Shown here in pieces: positions 49,537-59,911 of a stretch of DNA of 64,000 nt (positions within the stretch are counted from its first letter, which is position 1; each line of letters opens with the position of its first letter). Source of the DNA: Flectonema sp. DT1601 (taxonomy: Eukaryota; Euglenozoa; Diplonemea; Diplonemida; Diplonemidae); assembly GCA_964019425.1 (NCBI GenBank), contig OZ025803.1, positions 795,001-859,000 of the forward strand, read 5' to 3'. The position numbers were made by a program, and so were the translations under genes. The notes below the pieces were generated by a model. That model did not search any database and was not told where the DNA came from. It saw only the letters and a list, made by a program, of their open reading frames with translations.

Positions 49537-52500
49537 CTACAAGTACACCCGAAGCACCTCAAGAAGAGTGTTGTCATCAGGTATGTTGTGGCCTACACTG
49601 CTGACGGCAAAGATTAGTGGGAGTATGATAACAATTAGACAAACAATCACTTCACACAGTAGCATCACAAGCCCAGAAGCATCGATAACTGAAGTGTTAA
49701 TAGTAGTTGAGACATAGTATGGAACAGCTATTACAAACAAAGTAGCTGTGAAAAGTGGAAAGAGTAATCTATGTGTTAGGAGAGGAGAACATTTAATTAG
49801 ACGAGCAACAGCCAGCAGCGCGCACCAAAATGGGACGAAGGTGGCACCTGGAGCTGGAGCAGAGTCAGGTGAGGGGAATACCTTGAAATAAAATTCCCAC
49901 ACACAAACACAACCCGCCACCACGATGATAAACTGCTGGTATCCCCATGATTTGGTTTTCCAAACCAATGCCAATGCAGCAATAAGCATACCAACACCAA
50001 CAGCAAGAGGACCAAGCTCAAACGGGATCACTTCGTAATAATAAATAGCACTGCTGGCTGCAAATAACGAAGTCGCAATCCGCTCTTGCAAAAATGTATT
50101 TGTTTCAGCATCTGCACTGAGACGCGCAATTTTCATGCAGAATAACGCAGCTATGAGGCTGGAGATGCACAGAGACATTACTACTGCTTTGGAAACAGCC
50201 CAGTCACTTCGCTTGACAAAACTGTAGGCCAACAGCATGGAAAATAGAATTTGGTATGAACAACCAGCAGTCATTGCTGTCGTAGCAAAACCACTACTGG
50301 CAGCAATAACAACAATTCCAATACCAGAACTGATTATAACTATTTCGTTGGCAGAGCTCCCCGGAATGACTCCGAGCAGGAATAAAGAACTCAGACTTTG
50401 GGTTGCCTGAACTCCAGCCAACAATATCAACAGCTTTGCTGCTGAAATAGTTTGTGTTGGAGAAGGTTGCAATTCTATTTCCTCAAAAATAACAGCAACA
50501 TCTTCAAACACTGTCACTAAGAAACCTGAAACGGAACTTAGTCGGTGCCAGTCAGGCGGTTGTGTGGCTTTCACCATAACGACTAAGGTATCATTGATAT
50601 CTCTATCTGAGAAAACTAGAAGCACATCAGTTGCTAATAAATTCAATTGGTTTGCCACATCTTCGTAAACATCACCTGTGTGATGTGGTCCTTTACCAGT
50701 CTCAATCCGGTATGTGCAAGAGTAACAGCAAAGATCGTCTGCTGGATACATTCCCTCCACCATGCTAATCTTTGAATCTTCTACAGTAATCAGAGTACAG
50801 TAATCAATACTAACATTTATAGCAGTACATGAAGACGGTTCGATATTTTTCAAAATACTTTTTAGTGTGTTGGGGATGTTCGTTTCTTGATCTTCCGCAG
50901 CAGTTAATTTCAGAATAGTTGAGGCCAAAGGGGTTGTAATTAAATGAACCGGAGATACTTGTAAGAGTGTCCAGCTGTAGCTGTCGGTACTTGCAGTGTT
51001 TGTCATCCACACAGAGGGATGAATTGGGCAAGTTGCCGCGACTGACAACACAAAGATTTCTCTGTCAGACTCTTCATTTGGCGATATTAATGACGAGACA
51101 CTGTCAATGTACGTGTCGCTGATTCCAACACTCTGAGAAAGTTCAGCAATAAAATCATTTGGTTCAAGTCGAGTAGAGTTTTCCCATTCGACTGTCATTT
51201 CGATACTGATCAACGGATGCTTTAGAATTTCAAAACCACCAACAGTCTGGATAACATCCCAGTTGGGTTCCTCTTGACAACAAACACAAATTTGAAGAAC
51301 AAAATGATGCGGATCCTTAACGGAAAAGACAAAAGATCTAAAATCATTCTGTTCAATCACAAGAGTAGAAGACAAATCCTGAAACACTTCAGAATATATA
51401 TCAGAGGTAATCTGTTCATGTGAATTAGAACTGCGAAGTTGAAATCGCATTGAAAATGTTCTAAGAGGCTGCTGCTCAATATCCCTGACTTGCATGGTGC
51501 TAATCAACCTGACTTCAATACCGTCAAGCTCCCGAATCCCAGTGAAGATCGGTTCACTCTTTGACGATATCGTTGCTTCAATAAATGCCACCTTAACATC
51601 ATCACTGTCATTACCAACAACTAACGACATGTTCCTGACACACTTGTGACTTATATAAAGGGCGCTGGCTAGTGCAAAGCGAATGCGAAGTTCCATCTGA
51701 GGAGTTATTGGTTTTGAAGGGTGAACTAAAACAATCCTAACAGGTGTTGATATTAATGTTCCTTCGGGCAGCTCGGAATAGTCAGAAATGTTTGAGCTAC
51801 GAAGAGAATCGCAGTCCGCAGCTAGATTGTTACAGTTGTTGTTGGTAACTACCTCCGCGAGAGGTTTGACGTCTTCTTCGGATGAATCTTCCTTCGTGTC
51901 CTCTTCCTTCACATCTATGTCTGTCACCGCCTCGACAGTCTCCTCTTCTGGTGATATTTCCTGCGAAGGTGTTGACTCAATTTCTTGGCTGGACCTCCTC
52001 ACCCAGTTCTCTTTTTCTTGTAAATGTTTCTTTTCCTGCTCTGCTAGTTGTGCTTTTACTCTCTCAAGTTCTTCCTGCTGCCTTAAGAATTCCTCTTCCT
52101 TCTGTTGTTCCCTTTGCTTTCTCTGTTCCTCTTGAGCTTGAAGAAGTCTATTTGTGATAGCTGCATTTTGAACAACTTTGGAAAGAGCATCCGAATTTTG
52201 ATGAACGTCTTCTTTTTGACTTACAAACTGATCGGCTGGTGGAGGAATTTCCGACTGAGTTTCTTGTTCAGCACCTTGTGGGGCAGCCACAGTAAAAGGG
52301 AACTGTGTTGAAGGATTGTATTCATTCCTGTGGATGTTCATTTTGTTTTGCGGTGGGACAAATGGATTCGCATTCTGTGAAACGGCAGCTGTTTGAATCC
52401 GTTCTCGAAGTAGCTGCCGCTCGAGGTCACGAGTCAGAACTGAAGTAGGCTGTTGTTGGTATTGGTGAGGCTGCCCAACAATTCCTGCAGGTGCTTGATT

Positions 52501-54180
52501 GATGACTGACCCAAACTGAGATCCTCTACGGCCGGCACCAGCTTGCATCTGTCCCCAAATATCAGTTCGTGGTGGTGCGGGTTTTGTCATTTCTCCAAAA
52601 TTAGCGTTTCTCTGATCGAAGTTAGTCCGACCAAAACCATTTTGAGCTGCTACTTCTGATCTCTGTTGTCGCGCACGGAGCCTTGCCACCACCATCCCAG
52701 CAGGAGATACGTCAGTATTCGCCTGAGGATTTCCAGTTTCCGACTGCCGTTCAATGTAAGCCCGTAGTGACGCCGCTCCTGTTGAATGTTCTTTGTAGGT
52801 ATCGATGACTGCCTCGAGAGTTATCTTTTCATTTTCGGGTTTAACAGCCTCTATGTGTTCACTGTTATTCTGTTCGTGTTCAATGTAAGGCTCTACGACA
52901 TCTTGTGTTGGTTGGTTTGAAAGGTTACTTTGTAGGATTTCAACTGGATCGTGACTTATGTCTTCAGTATTCTGTTCTACTTGTTCATCAGGTAGAATAA
53001 TTGTTACGTTAGCATGCTCTATAAACTTCACCTGACTGCTATGTCTGCTGCCAGGCTTCAGCTTCTCAGTAGACGCAGGCCTTGAGTCGCTTGTCAACTG
53101 AACTTCGGAAGTGGCGTTGTTTATGTATTTTATTGGATGCAATAATATCGAATAACTAAAGTAAGCACCTATTCCAACAAATCCTGACAGAACCATTGCT
53201 ATAGGAATTAACGACACAATGAGACCTCCAGACAATGCGAACTTGTCTACTGTTGATTTTCCAACAAGGGGTGGGATCCACAAGCATACAGCCAAACTTG
53301 CATAAACTATATAACTGACGAATAATAAAATTCGCAGTGGAAGTCCAGCGAAGGAATCAGATGTCATTTCTTGCGTTATTTCTTCTGAGGGTTGGTCAGC
53401 ACGGCTTTCTTTGTACTCCTCAACAACTGCGTTGTTAATTTCTTGCGTCACTTCTGTGAGATCCGAGTCATCAACGTCAACGACTGTTATTGGAATGTTG
53501 TTTTCAGAACTGGACGAGCCTTGAAAACCTCCACTTTCAGGATTGAATTTCTGATCAGGCAACTCGTCTACTATTTCACCACTACCCGTTGACTCAGAGA
53601 CGATAATACTTTCTTGTTTAGGTGATGTCCTAACATGTTTTAAATGTGGAACATACCCAACAACAATAAGTAATATTAACATAGCAAGTGCTGGTGAAGA
53701 CACATATAAATTAACTTCTAAGTCACTATAGCCTAAACAAGGACCAATACTGTATGTTATAGTAGAAAAGTTTGATGCTACGACGCTGTCTGTGCAGGCG
53801 ATAATGTGAGTTGAGCAAGGTGGTGTGTTTGATACATTAAAAACAATCAAACTTTTATTTGTATAAAATCCAACTAATTTATCACTGATCGAAACTGTTA
53901 GGCTGTCCGACAAGTTGTAGTTTATAAGAAAATCTGAATTTCGAATTGTTAGTTCGTTTCCCAAGGCGTCTTCAACTTCATTTCCAAGAGCAAGTTTCAC
54001 TCCAGTGCCAGCTGACTTGCCAATTACTACAACTTCACAGTTAGTTGCTGTTACTTCTATTAGGCTTTCACTGTTGTCATAAGAACCCGGTAGACCACCT
54101 AAATGATCATAGTCTGCGGAAGTCTTCCACGTAACCTGCAAACCAACGTGTGCTACCACAAATATCAGTAAGTGTAACAT
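49537..54180 (-). CDS. Large multi-pass membrane protein of unknown family (1547 residues)
   Basis: Single 4.6-kb exon. N-terminal signal peptide (about 1-18), lumenal domain with several N-x-S/T sites to about 160, one membrane helix (about 163-182), an acidic cytosolic stretch, two more helices (about 292-350), and a long disordered region. A Q/E/K coiled coil lies near 655-735. Three related globular modules appear between about 830 and 1245; each starts with a basic or hydrophobic strand, carries a helix F-x-x-x-L-x-x-x-L and ends near a short P-x-W or similar (VCCQEEPNWDVI, ATQPPDWHRL, CPIHPSVWM). About nine membrane helices finish the protein (1250-1540). I do not recognise the family. 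The architecture suggests a surface receptor or channel-like protein. Confidence 0.82.
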   Translation of the reverse strand: MLHLLIFVVAHVGLQVTWKTSADYDHLGGLPGSYDNSESLIEVTATNCEVVVIGKSAGTGVKLALGNEVEDALGNELTIRNSDFLINYNLSDSLTVSISDKLVGFYTNKSLIVFNVSNTPPCSTHIIACTDSVVASNFSTITYSIGPCLGYSDLEVNLYVSSPALAMLILLIVVGYVPHLKHVRTSPKQESIIVSESTGSGEIVDELPDQKFNPESGGFQGSSSSENNIPITVVDVDDSDLTEVTQEINNAVVEEYKESRADQPSEEITQEMTSDSFAGLPLRILLFVSYIVYASLAVCLWIPPLVGKSTVDKFALSGGLIVSLIPIAMVLSGFVGIGAYFSYSILLHPIKYINNATSEVQLTSDSRPASTEKLKPGSRHSSQVKFIEHANVTIILPDEQVEQNTEDISHDPVEILQSNLSNQPTQDVVEPYIEHEQNNSEHIEAVKPENEKITLEAVIDTYKEHSTGAASLRAYIERQSETGNPQANTDVSPAGMVVARLRARQQRSEVAAQNGFGRTNFDQRNANFGEMTKPAPPRTDIWGQMQAGAGRRGSQFGSVINQAPAGIVGQPHQYQQQPTSVLTRDLERQLLRERIQTAAVSQNANPFVPPQNKMNIHRNEYNPSTQFPFTVAAPQGAEQETQSEIPPPADQFVSQKEDVHQNSDALSKVVQNAAITNRLLQAQEEQRKQREQQKEEEFLRQQEELERVKAQLAEQEKKHLQEKENWVRRSSQEIESTPSQEISPEEETVEAVTDIDVKEEDTKEDSSEEDVKPLAEVVTNNNCNNLAADCDSLRSSNISDYSELPEGTLISTPVRIVLVHPSKPITPQMELRIRFALASALYISHKCVRNMSLVVGNDSDDVKVAFIEATISSKSEPIFTGIRELDGIEVRLISTMQVRDIEQQPLRTFSMRFQLRSSNSHEQITSDIYSEVFQDLSSTLVIEQNDFRSFVFSVKDPHHFVLQICVCCQEEPNWDVIQTVGGFEILKHPLISIEMTVEWENSTRLEPNDFIAELSQSVGISDTYIDSVSSLISPNEESDREIFVLSVAATCPIHPSVWMTNTASTDSYSWTLLQVSPVHLITTPLASTILKLTAAEDQETNIPNTLKSILKNIEPSSCTAINVSIDYCTLITVEDSKISMVEGMYPADDLCCYSCTYRIETGKGPHHTGDVYEDVANQLNLLATDVLLVFSDRDINDTLVVMVKATQPPDWHRLSSVSGFLVTVFEDVAVIFEEIELQPSPTQTISAAKLLILLAGVQATQSLSSLFLLGVIPGSSANEIVIISSGIGIVVIAASSGFATTAMTAGCSYQILFSMLLAYSFVKRSDWAVSKAVVMSLCISSLIAALFCMKIARLSADAETNTFLQERIATSLFAASSAIYYYEVIPFELGPLAVGVGMLIAALALVWKTKSWGYQQFIIVVAGCVCVWEFYFKVFPSPDSAPAPGATFVPFWCALLAVARLIKCSPLLTHRLLFPLFTATLFVIAVPYYVSTTINTSVIDASGLVMLLCEVIVCLIVIILPLIFAVSSVGHNIPDDNTLLEVLRVYL

Positions 54181-54240
54181 ATTCAGATTGACATTATCTG
54201 TTCATACTTTTGACTACCTGAGTAAAGATAAAAATAATTA

Positions 54241-54432
54241 TCATACGTGACTTCGAACCCTAAGAAAGATCTGCTGATCAACAGACTGATAAAAAACACG
54301 TGGAAATAAAAGAAGAAGAAAAAAAGAAACCACAAGGAAACGGGAAAGAAGCTGGGAAATGAGGGAAGAAATTTTCAATTCATCTGCCGATCCAGACAGC
54401 AGGTTCTCCGTCGGCGTTTCGTAAGCTTCCAT
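54241..54432 (-). CDS. Possible small membrane protein or upstream exon (63 codons)
   Basis: Reads MEAYETPTENLLSGSADELK followed by a hydrophobic stretch FLVVSFFLLLLFPRVF. It is co-oriented, 60 bp upstream of the 1547-residue gene, in a region otherwise full of homopolymers. It may be a short gene or the 5' exon of an alternative transcript. There is no motif and the frame is short. Confidence 0.25.
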   Translation of the reverse strand: MEAYETPTENLLSGSADELKISSLISQLLSRFLVVSFFLLLLFPRVFYQSVDQQIFLRVRSHV

Positions 54433-56366
54433 AATCGCAAGTGGCTTACTCTTGGTTTCTTAATGCAGCTGTCATCAACAGACACTAATACCAGATTGAT
54501 ATCCTGTGTTGACTCGCCTCTGACAAAATCGACTGCCAGTTTTCTTATTAACCGACGAATTGTACCTGTGTCGTGAGCCTCTTTGAAAGGAAAAAAAAAA
54601 AAAAAAAAGCGGTCTCACCACACATAACGGTATCGCGTGTCAGCAATACGAAGGCAACCAGCAAACTCACACACGGATTACATGAAAGCATCGCTGAGAA
54701 TAAGAAAAAAAGAAAAAAAAAGGGGGGGACAGGCGAATGGCTGGGAGTTTTAAAAAAAATTTGCGTTTTCGTTCTAAATGGTTGATCCAAAGGAAAAGTA
54801 ACATAGCAGGGATTCAGTGGGAGTGCAAGAATTGGATGGGCTGGGTGGCGCTTTTTTTTTTTTCTTTTAATAAAAAACAATTATTTCTGAAACATTCGCA
54901 ACATACATGCTCGCACAAAGACTACAGTAAATCTGCTCTTTTTTTTTTTTTTTTAGTTCAGTTTAGTGAAGACCTCACTTTTAGTGACGACTCTGACAGA
55001 GATCACACATACGCACCTCGCAGAAAAACCTGTCGCAAATTGTCTTCTTCTTTTCTCTTCTTCGTGTGGTCGAACCAAAGGTGCTAAACAAAACCAATTT
55101 AAAAATTTTAAGAAAAAAAAAAAAAAAGAAAGAAAGAAACAGAAATCTATGAATGCCACACTGTCGCAAGCGTCAACAGACACAGCAACACACGTTGAAT
55201 CCTTTTTTTTTTTTTTCTTGTTTCTGAACCTCTATGTTGCAACAATGATCAAGACTGACCTTAGTAAGCCTTGGTCTTGTGCGCTAGAATACTTGTGTGT
55301 TCACAAGAACCTAGATATAAAAAAAAAAAAAAAAAAAAAGCATCAAATAAAATGCTGTTTTTTTTATTGTTATTTTTTTTTTTTTTGAGTTCTAAATCTC
55401 TGGGTATTTCCTGTTCTTCACAGTTCCCTCATCGTTTTTGATATCAAAAAGACGACTTCCTTCCTTCCTTTTTTTTTTTTTTTTTTCTTACATGGAGAAC
55501 ACGCCGGCTTGGGGTAATTTAATACTGCATTTTTGAAGTTGGGAATGGAAAAAAAAAAAAAAAAAATAGAGAAATTATTAGCTAAAATTAGGAGGTAGAG
55601 GCAAGAAGGAAAAAAAAAAAAAAAAAAAAGACTGCTTCGTATTGAAATGGTTGGTAGTAGAGATAGCCCAACTGGAAGTTTTGACGCACCTGTCAAGAGT
55701 CTTCGAGTGAACTAAACAGTAACAATATATTTAAAGTGAGCAACAAGCACGAAAATGCCTGCCAGCAAAATACTACTGAAGAATGAGCGGGAGAATCGAA
55801 CAGCCACTGCTCGTGAGCAGTGTCAAACATAATCATAAGGAGCGGTGTAAGATAAAAATAAGAAGTGTGTAGCTCACTACACAAAAAGAGTGAAAAGAGA
55901 AAATAGCTAAGAAAAACGGGGGTTTTTTTTTCTCTTCTTTTCTTTCTTTAACAATATCAGACCCTGACTGAAATATCTACAACATATTTATTTCGCTAAA
56001 TGCATCAGTTTCTGATGAGAACTACAACAACAAAATAAAGAACACAATACACTACCCGATGGACATATTTAAGGCAAGGGGTAGAAATCAGATAATCAAA
56101 AGTGCTGCTATTTGCAACTTTTAAAAAAACATTTTGACAGTAAAGAAGGTCGGCTCAGATAGAACAAGGACGTTGCTAAATATAACTATCATTTGTATAC
56201 TAACAGGTCAGATAGTCGGCTCACTGACTCTTTTCGTACTTATCTGGCGTCCCAATTGCCGTGTGGTAGATCCGAAGAAACCACAACCGAGGCTTTACCG
56301 CATTATTAAAAGTACCGATAATGAAATAGGTACTTAGCGCAATTGCTTGAGATCGTTGTTCCAAGT
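54433..56366. other. Intergenic, dense poly-A/poly-T tracts
   Basis: More than ten runs of 12 or more A or T (for example 54590-54608, 54938-54953, 55114-55127, 55206-55216, 55320-55339, 55469-55486, 55550-55566, 55608-55629). A 67-codon plus-strand frame at 56134-56337 has one hydrophobic helix (LLNITIICILTGQIVGSLTL) but no other support. No gene called. Confidence 0.5.
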
Positions 56367-57377
56367 TCAGACAGGTTTCTTCAAAGCTCTATCAGCCACG
56401 AGCTTGTTAGCCAGACCGGATGACACCCAATCTGGTTTTGTGCTGGTGGCACCCTCAACAGTTAAGAATAGTTCTTTTAATTTCTCATAGTCAGGTTTTG
56501 ACTTAAAGCTGAGGCGTCTAACATAAGACAAAAATGAAAGGAACTGACCTGGCAGTCCCTCACAGAGAGATTCCGGAGTGCAAGAAGCCTTTGATTCGCA
56601 TACTAAATTCAATCTTGCTTTCTTATCAAGGCGACCACCAATACCGAGACCTTGCCAAGGAAGAGAACCCTTCATTAGGTAAATAAATACGTACGCCAAT
56701 GCTTCCATATCATCTCTTCTTCCCTGTTCTGATCCTCTGTGTGTGTTGATACTTACGTATCTGGCGGTTCCTACAAATGGGCGGTCGGATCTGTAAGTTG
56801 AGTGATGTCCGTCAACGATATATTTCTTCGCCAACCCGAAGTCTATAATGTAAATTTTCTCACGATGACCATCATTTCCAATAACGAAGTTGTGTGGTTT
56901 TATATCTCTGTGTAGGATTCCCTTACCATGAACATACGCCATGCAGTCCATGATGCTGGCGGCGACCATTGAAGTGGTTGCTTGAGAGAAGTAGCCGACA
57001 CCTTTCTTAAGAAGGGCGTCGAGTGACGGTCCTAACAATTCCAAAACTAGAATGTTTGATGTGCTGAATTGAAGAAATCCTAATGTCGCAGGGGTATACC
57101 CTGATCCACTGAGTCTATGCATTATCTTGTATTCTGTTTCTAATCTCTCGACCCGTTGTGGGTTTCCTGCCTTTGCTGCTTCGCGAGATCCTCTTTCTTC
57201 GAATTTCATGCACACAATATCACTAGTTCTTGAATTCTTTCCCTCAAAACAGTCCGAAAAACTTCCGCTTCCCACTGATCCCATAACGACGAAGTCACCA
57301 AATACCTTTCCGCTGTGGTCAACCACAACTCTCTTCTTCTTCCTCCTTTCGGACTTTAATGGTACTTTGCCACCCAT
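56367..57377 (-). CDS. Casein kinase 1 family Ser/Thr kinase
   Basis: 336 residues, mostly kinase domain (about 27-315) with a basic N-terminus (SERRKKKRVVVD) that could serve nuclear targeting. It has a glycine loop MGSVGSGSFSDCFEG, catalytic Lys58 (VCMKFE), LELLGPSLDALL, catalytic loop HRDIKPHNFVIG (Asp158), and IDFGLAKKY (DFG 179-181). CK1-specific GTARYVSINTHRGSEQGRRD replaces the usual APE segment, with KGSLPWQGL after it. RSDRPFVGTARY departs slightly from the common KNLTGTARYAS. CK1 enzymes phosphorylate primed or acidic Ser/Thr sites in trafficking, clock and Hedgehog/Wnt-like pathways. The C-terminal tail is short, unlike CK1 delta/epsilon. Single exon. Confidence 0.95.
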   Translation of the reverse strand: MGGKVPLKSERRKKKRVVVDHSGKVFGDFVVMGSVGSGSFSDCFEGKNSRTSDIVCMKFEERGSREAAKAGNPQRVERLETEYKIMHRLSGSGYTPATLGFLQFSTSNILVLELLGPSLDALLKKGVGYFSQATTSMVAASIMDCMAYVHGKGILHRDIKPHNFVIGNDGHREKIYIIDFGLAKKYIVDGHHSTYRSDRPFVGTARYVSINTHRGSEQGRRDDMEALAYVFIYLMKGSLPWQGLGIGGRLDKKARLNLVCESKASCTPESLCEGLPGQFLSFLSYVRRLSFKSKPDYEKLKELFLTVEGATSTKPDWVSSGLANKLVADRALKKPV

Positions 57378-59911
57378 CGATCCTATTCACTTAGTGACTG
57401 GAGATCGATTCTGGTTATCGTTTGTGGGCTGTGGAGGAGGAAGAGGTGAGAGATATTAACAGACTATAGCATAAAGAAAAAATAACGAAATCACTTAAAG
57501 CACATAAGACCAAAACACCGTGGATTGAGCAAGCTTTTACTCTTATGCTCTATGTGAGATTTCTGTTCTCACTGAGCTTGTCTTAGGATACCTACAGATA
57601 TGCCGCCCTAGCCAAACTCCCCGCTCTGCGAATATTCTCCACCATTCTGTACCTGAAAAAAAACAGAAAACATAAATACAATTTTTTTTTCTTCAAGCCA
57701 CCACTATCCTGCTCCAATTAGAAAGTAATTCAATGTAACAGTGGGTGGGATAGGGAAATGGGTGCTTACTCTTTTCTCCTCTTTTTAATATAATTTTTTT
57801 TTCTGGGTAGTGGGAGCTCAACAGATATTCTTTAGGTTTTTTTTTCTTCTTAAAGTTTATTTATTCGTTTCTTATGACCTGTTGTGTTATTTTTTTTTCT
57901 AATTATTTCAGTTTTTGTTTTCGTTTTTTTTTTATTTTGTTTTTTTTGTTTTCTTTTTTGCTTTTGTTCCGAGCATGGAGTGCTTTTTTTGCACACCAGT
58001 GCGGTATCACTCCTGACACCGTGCGGTACCAGTTGAGGTCTTTTTTTGGCTGGTGGAAGTGTTCTTATCATCTTCTGCCTCTGAAGATTCACAGTGACTT
58101 GCACGTGACCCATAGAGGAGGAGATCATCGCACTTGTTATGCAGCGAACAGCTCTCAGTATTCAGTCTGACTCATACTCAGGTTACGAGACTTTCTCGGT
58201 TTCGAAAGAATTTCCAATAAGTTATATTAGGAAAGGACAGTACGAATAGAAAAATAAATTAAAAAAAAAAAAAAAAAAGCCCATCCTACTAAGGGAGGGG
58301 TGTTAATCAAAAGTCTTTACTTCTTTTATCGTTCTCAAAGGGATGCAGGGAGGAGTGTTTTTTTTTTTTTTTTTTTTTTTTTTTTCTTCGTCTCTTTTCT
58401 TTTTCTATTTTTCTTATTCCCTTCTCTCGTTTATGATTATTTCCACTGCCCCTCCCCAGACATTTCAGTTTTTTTCATTAATTTCATGTTTTTCCCGCCC
58501 AACACAAAAGTCGGGCTTTCATGTGTAAACAAAAAGGAAAAGACACACACACAAAAAAGAAAAAAGAAAAAAAATCAAATCACGCTAATGTGAGAACGTG
58601 AACTGACAAAGGGGTGTAACGCTTTACTAGTATTCCTTTCACACAATTACAGGTGTAAAAGCAATAGATAAAGATTTATGGATACCCCTCCAAACAAATA
58701 ACAACCAAAAAGAATAAGGTAAAAAAAGAGGGGGAAAAAAAGAAAAAAAAAAGCTTCTTGCTCTCATAAACGATTGTGTATAGAGTTCGTTCTTGAAAAA
58801 AAAAAAAAATAATAAATTGCAAAAATATTATTTGAGAACTCTCACTAGTCTTGGCTGTGAAATATAGCATTATTCTTATTTTTTAAAAAAGCAAAAAACA
58901 AACTTTTTTTTTTTCTTCCAAAGTCTAGCCTTTTTTGTGTAGTGGTAAGCATTCCCTTTTTATGATTGAGGAACTTTATCTGGTTAAGGATCCTTTTATA
59001 AAGAAAAAAAAAAAAACCAACCAATTACTTGTAACCCGTTATGTGTATGAGTGTTGCCGTCCTAACAAGGTGGTGACACCTTCCAAAAGTACCACAAAAA
59101 AAAAAAGAAAAAAACAGGGGAAAAAAAACCAATTGTGATGGGTAGTGAAGTGAGAAGTGGTGTCGTACTATAATTTGCCTTCAGGTGGGGGTGGGGAGGA
59201 GGCTCCCACAGGGGTTTTCACAAACATATCGAAAGTGTATTCTCTCTGACAAAATAATTTGGAGGGAAAAGGGATTCGCCATTAGTGAGGACGGGTAAGG
59301 GAAGTAGTTGTACAAGCGTCGTAACCACGACATCATCTAACCTCTTTTTTTTTTTTTTTTTTTTGAAAATTTTTTTCCGTTCCGACAAGAACGATGTGCA
59401 GAGGTTTACCACACATCATACCATCAACTCTCGACAGCCTCTGAATGGCTGGGTTGTATGAGGAGATGACTAGCAAGATACTCCTTTCACTTATTCTAAA
59501 TTTGCCCCCAGCTGTAATGAAGGGCGCGGATGGCAGACAACTTCGTACTATTTTACTTTAAATAAAAATTGTCAGACGCTAAATTTGCATGTGTGTACCA
59601 GCAGCAAGGAATTAACAGTGCTTTTTTCAAACACACAACTGGATCAGCCTGGTAATCTTTTTTTTTTTTTTTTTCGGAAACCGCACAAACGACTGATTTC
59701 TTCCTCTTTTTTTTTTAATATTTTTATTTTTATTTTTTTTAAAAAAAAGGTTTTATTTCTGTAGATATTAAAAAATAAAAATGTATATTTAGGGAGTACG
59801 GGGGGAGTATCGACGCAAAGGAAAAAAAAAAAATAAAGACCTCTGTGCAAACTATCGTTAATTCCATCCTCAACCTGATAAAGTATTTGCTGCATTGAAT
59901 CGCTAGCAGGC
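57378..59911. other. 2.5-kb intergenic region with poly-T/A tracts and possible exons
   Basis: Homopolymer rich (58263-58278, 58360-58385, 58796-58809, 59346-59364, 59658-59674). On the minus strand, TTTTTTTTCAG at about 57655 is followed by a short open stretch YRMVENIRRAGSLARAAYL and a stop, like a last exon. Around 58010-58160 the minus strand has an acidic Ser-rich open stretch (SSEAEDDKNTSTSQKKTSTG). I cannot join these into a gene and do not call one. Confidence 0.45.

Noticed and set aside
56134-56337. Plus-strand 67-codon frame with one hydrophobic helix
   Set aside because: Only length and hydrophobicity support it; no relation to neighbours and opposite strand.
58905-58990. tRNA-like A-box (GTGTAGTGGTAAGCA)
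   Set aside because: No matching acceptor stem, no proper anticodon arm and a poor B box.
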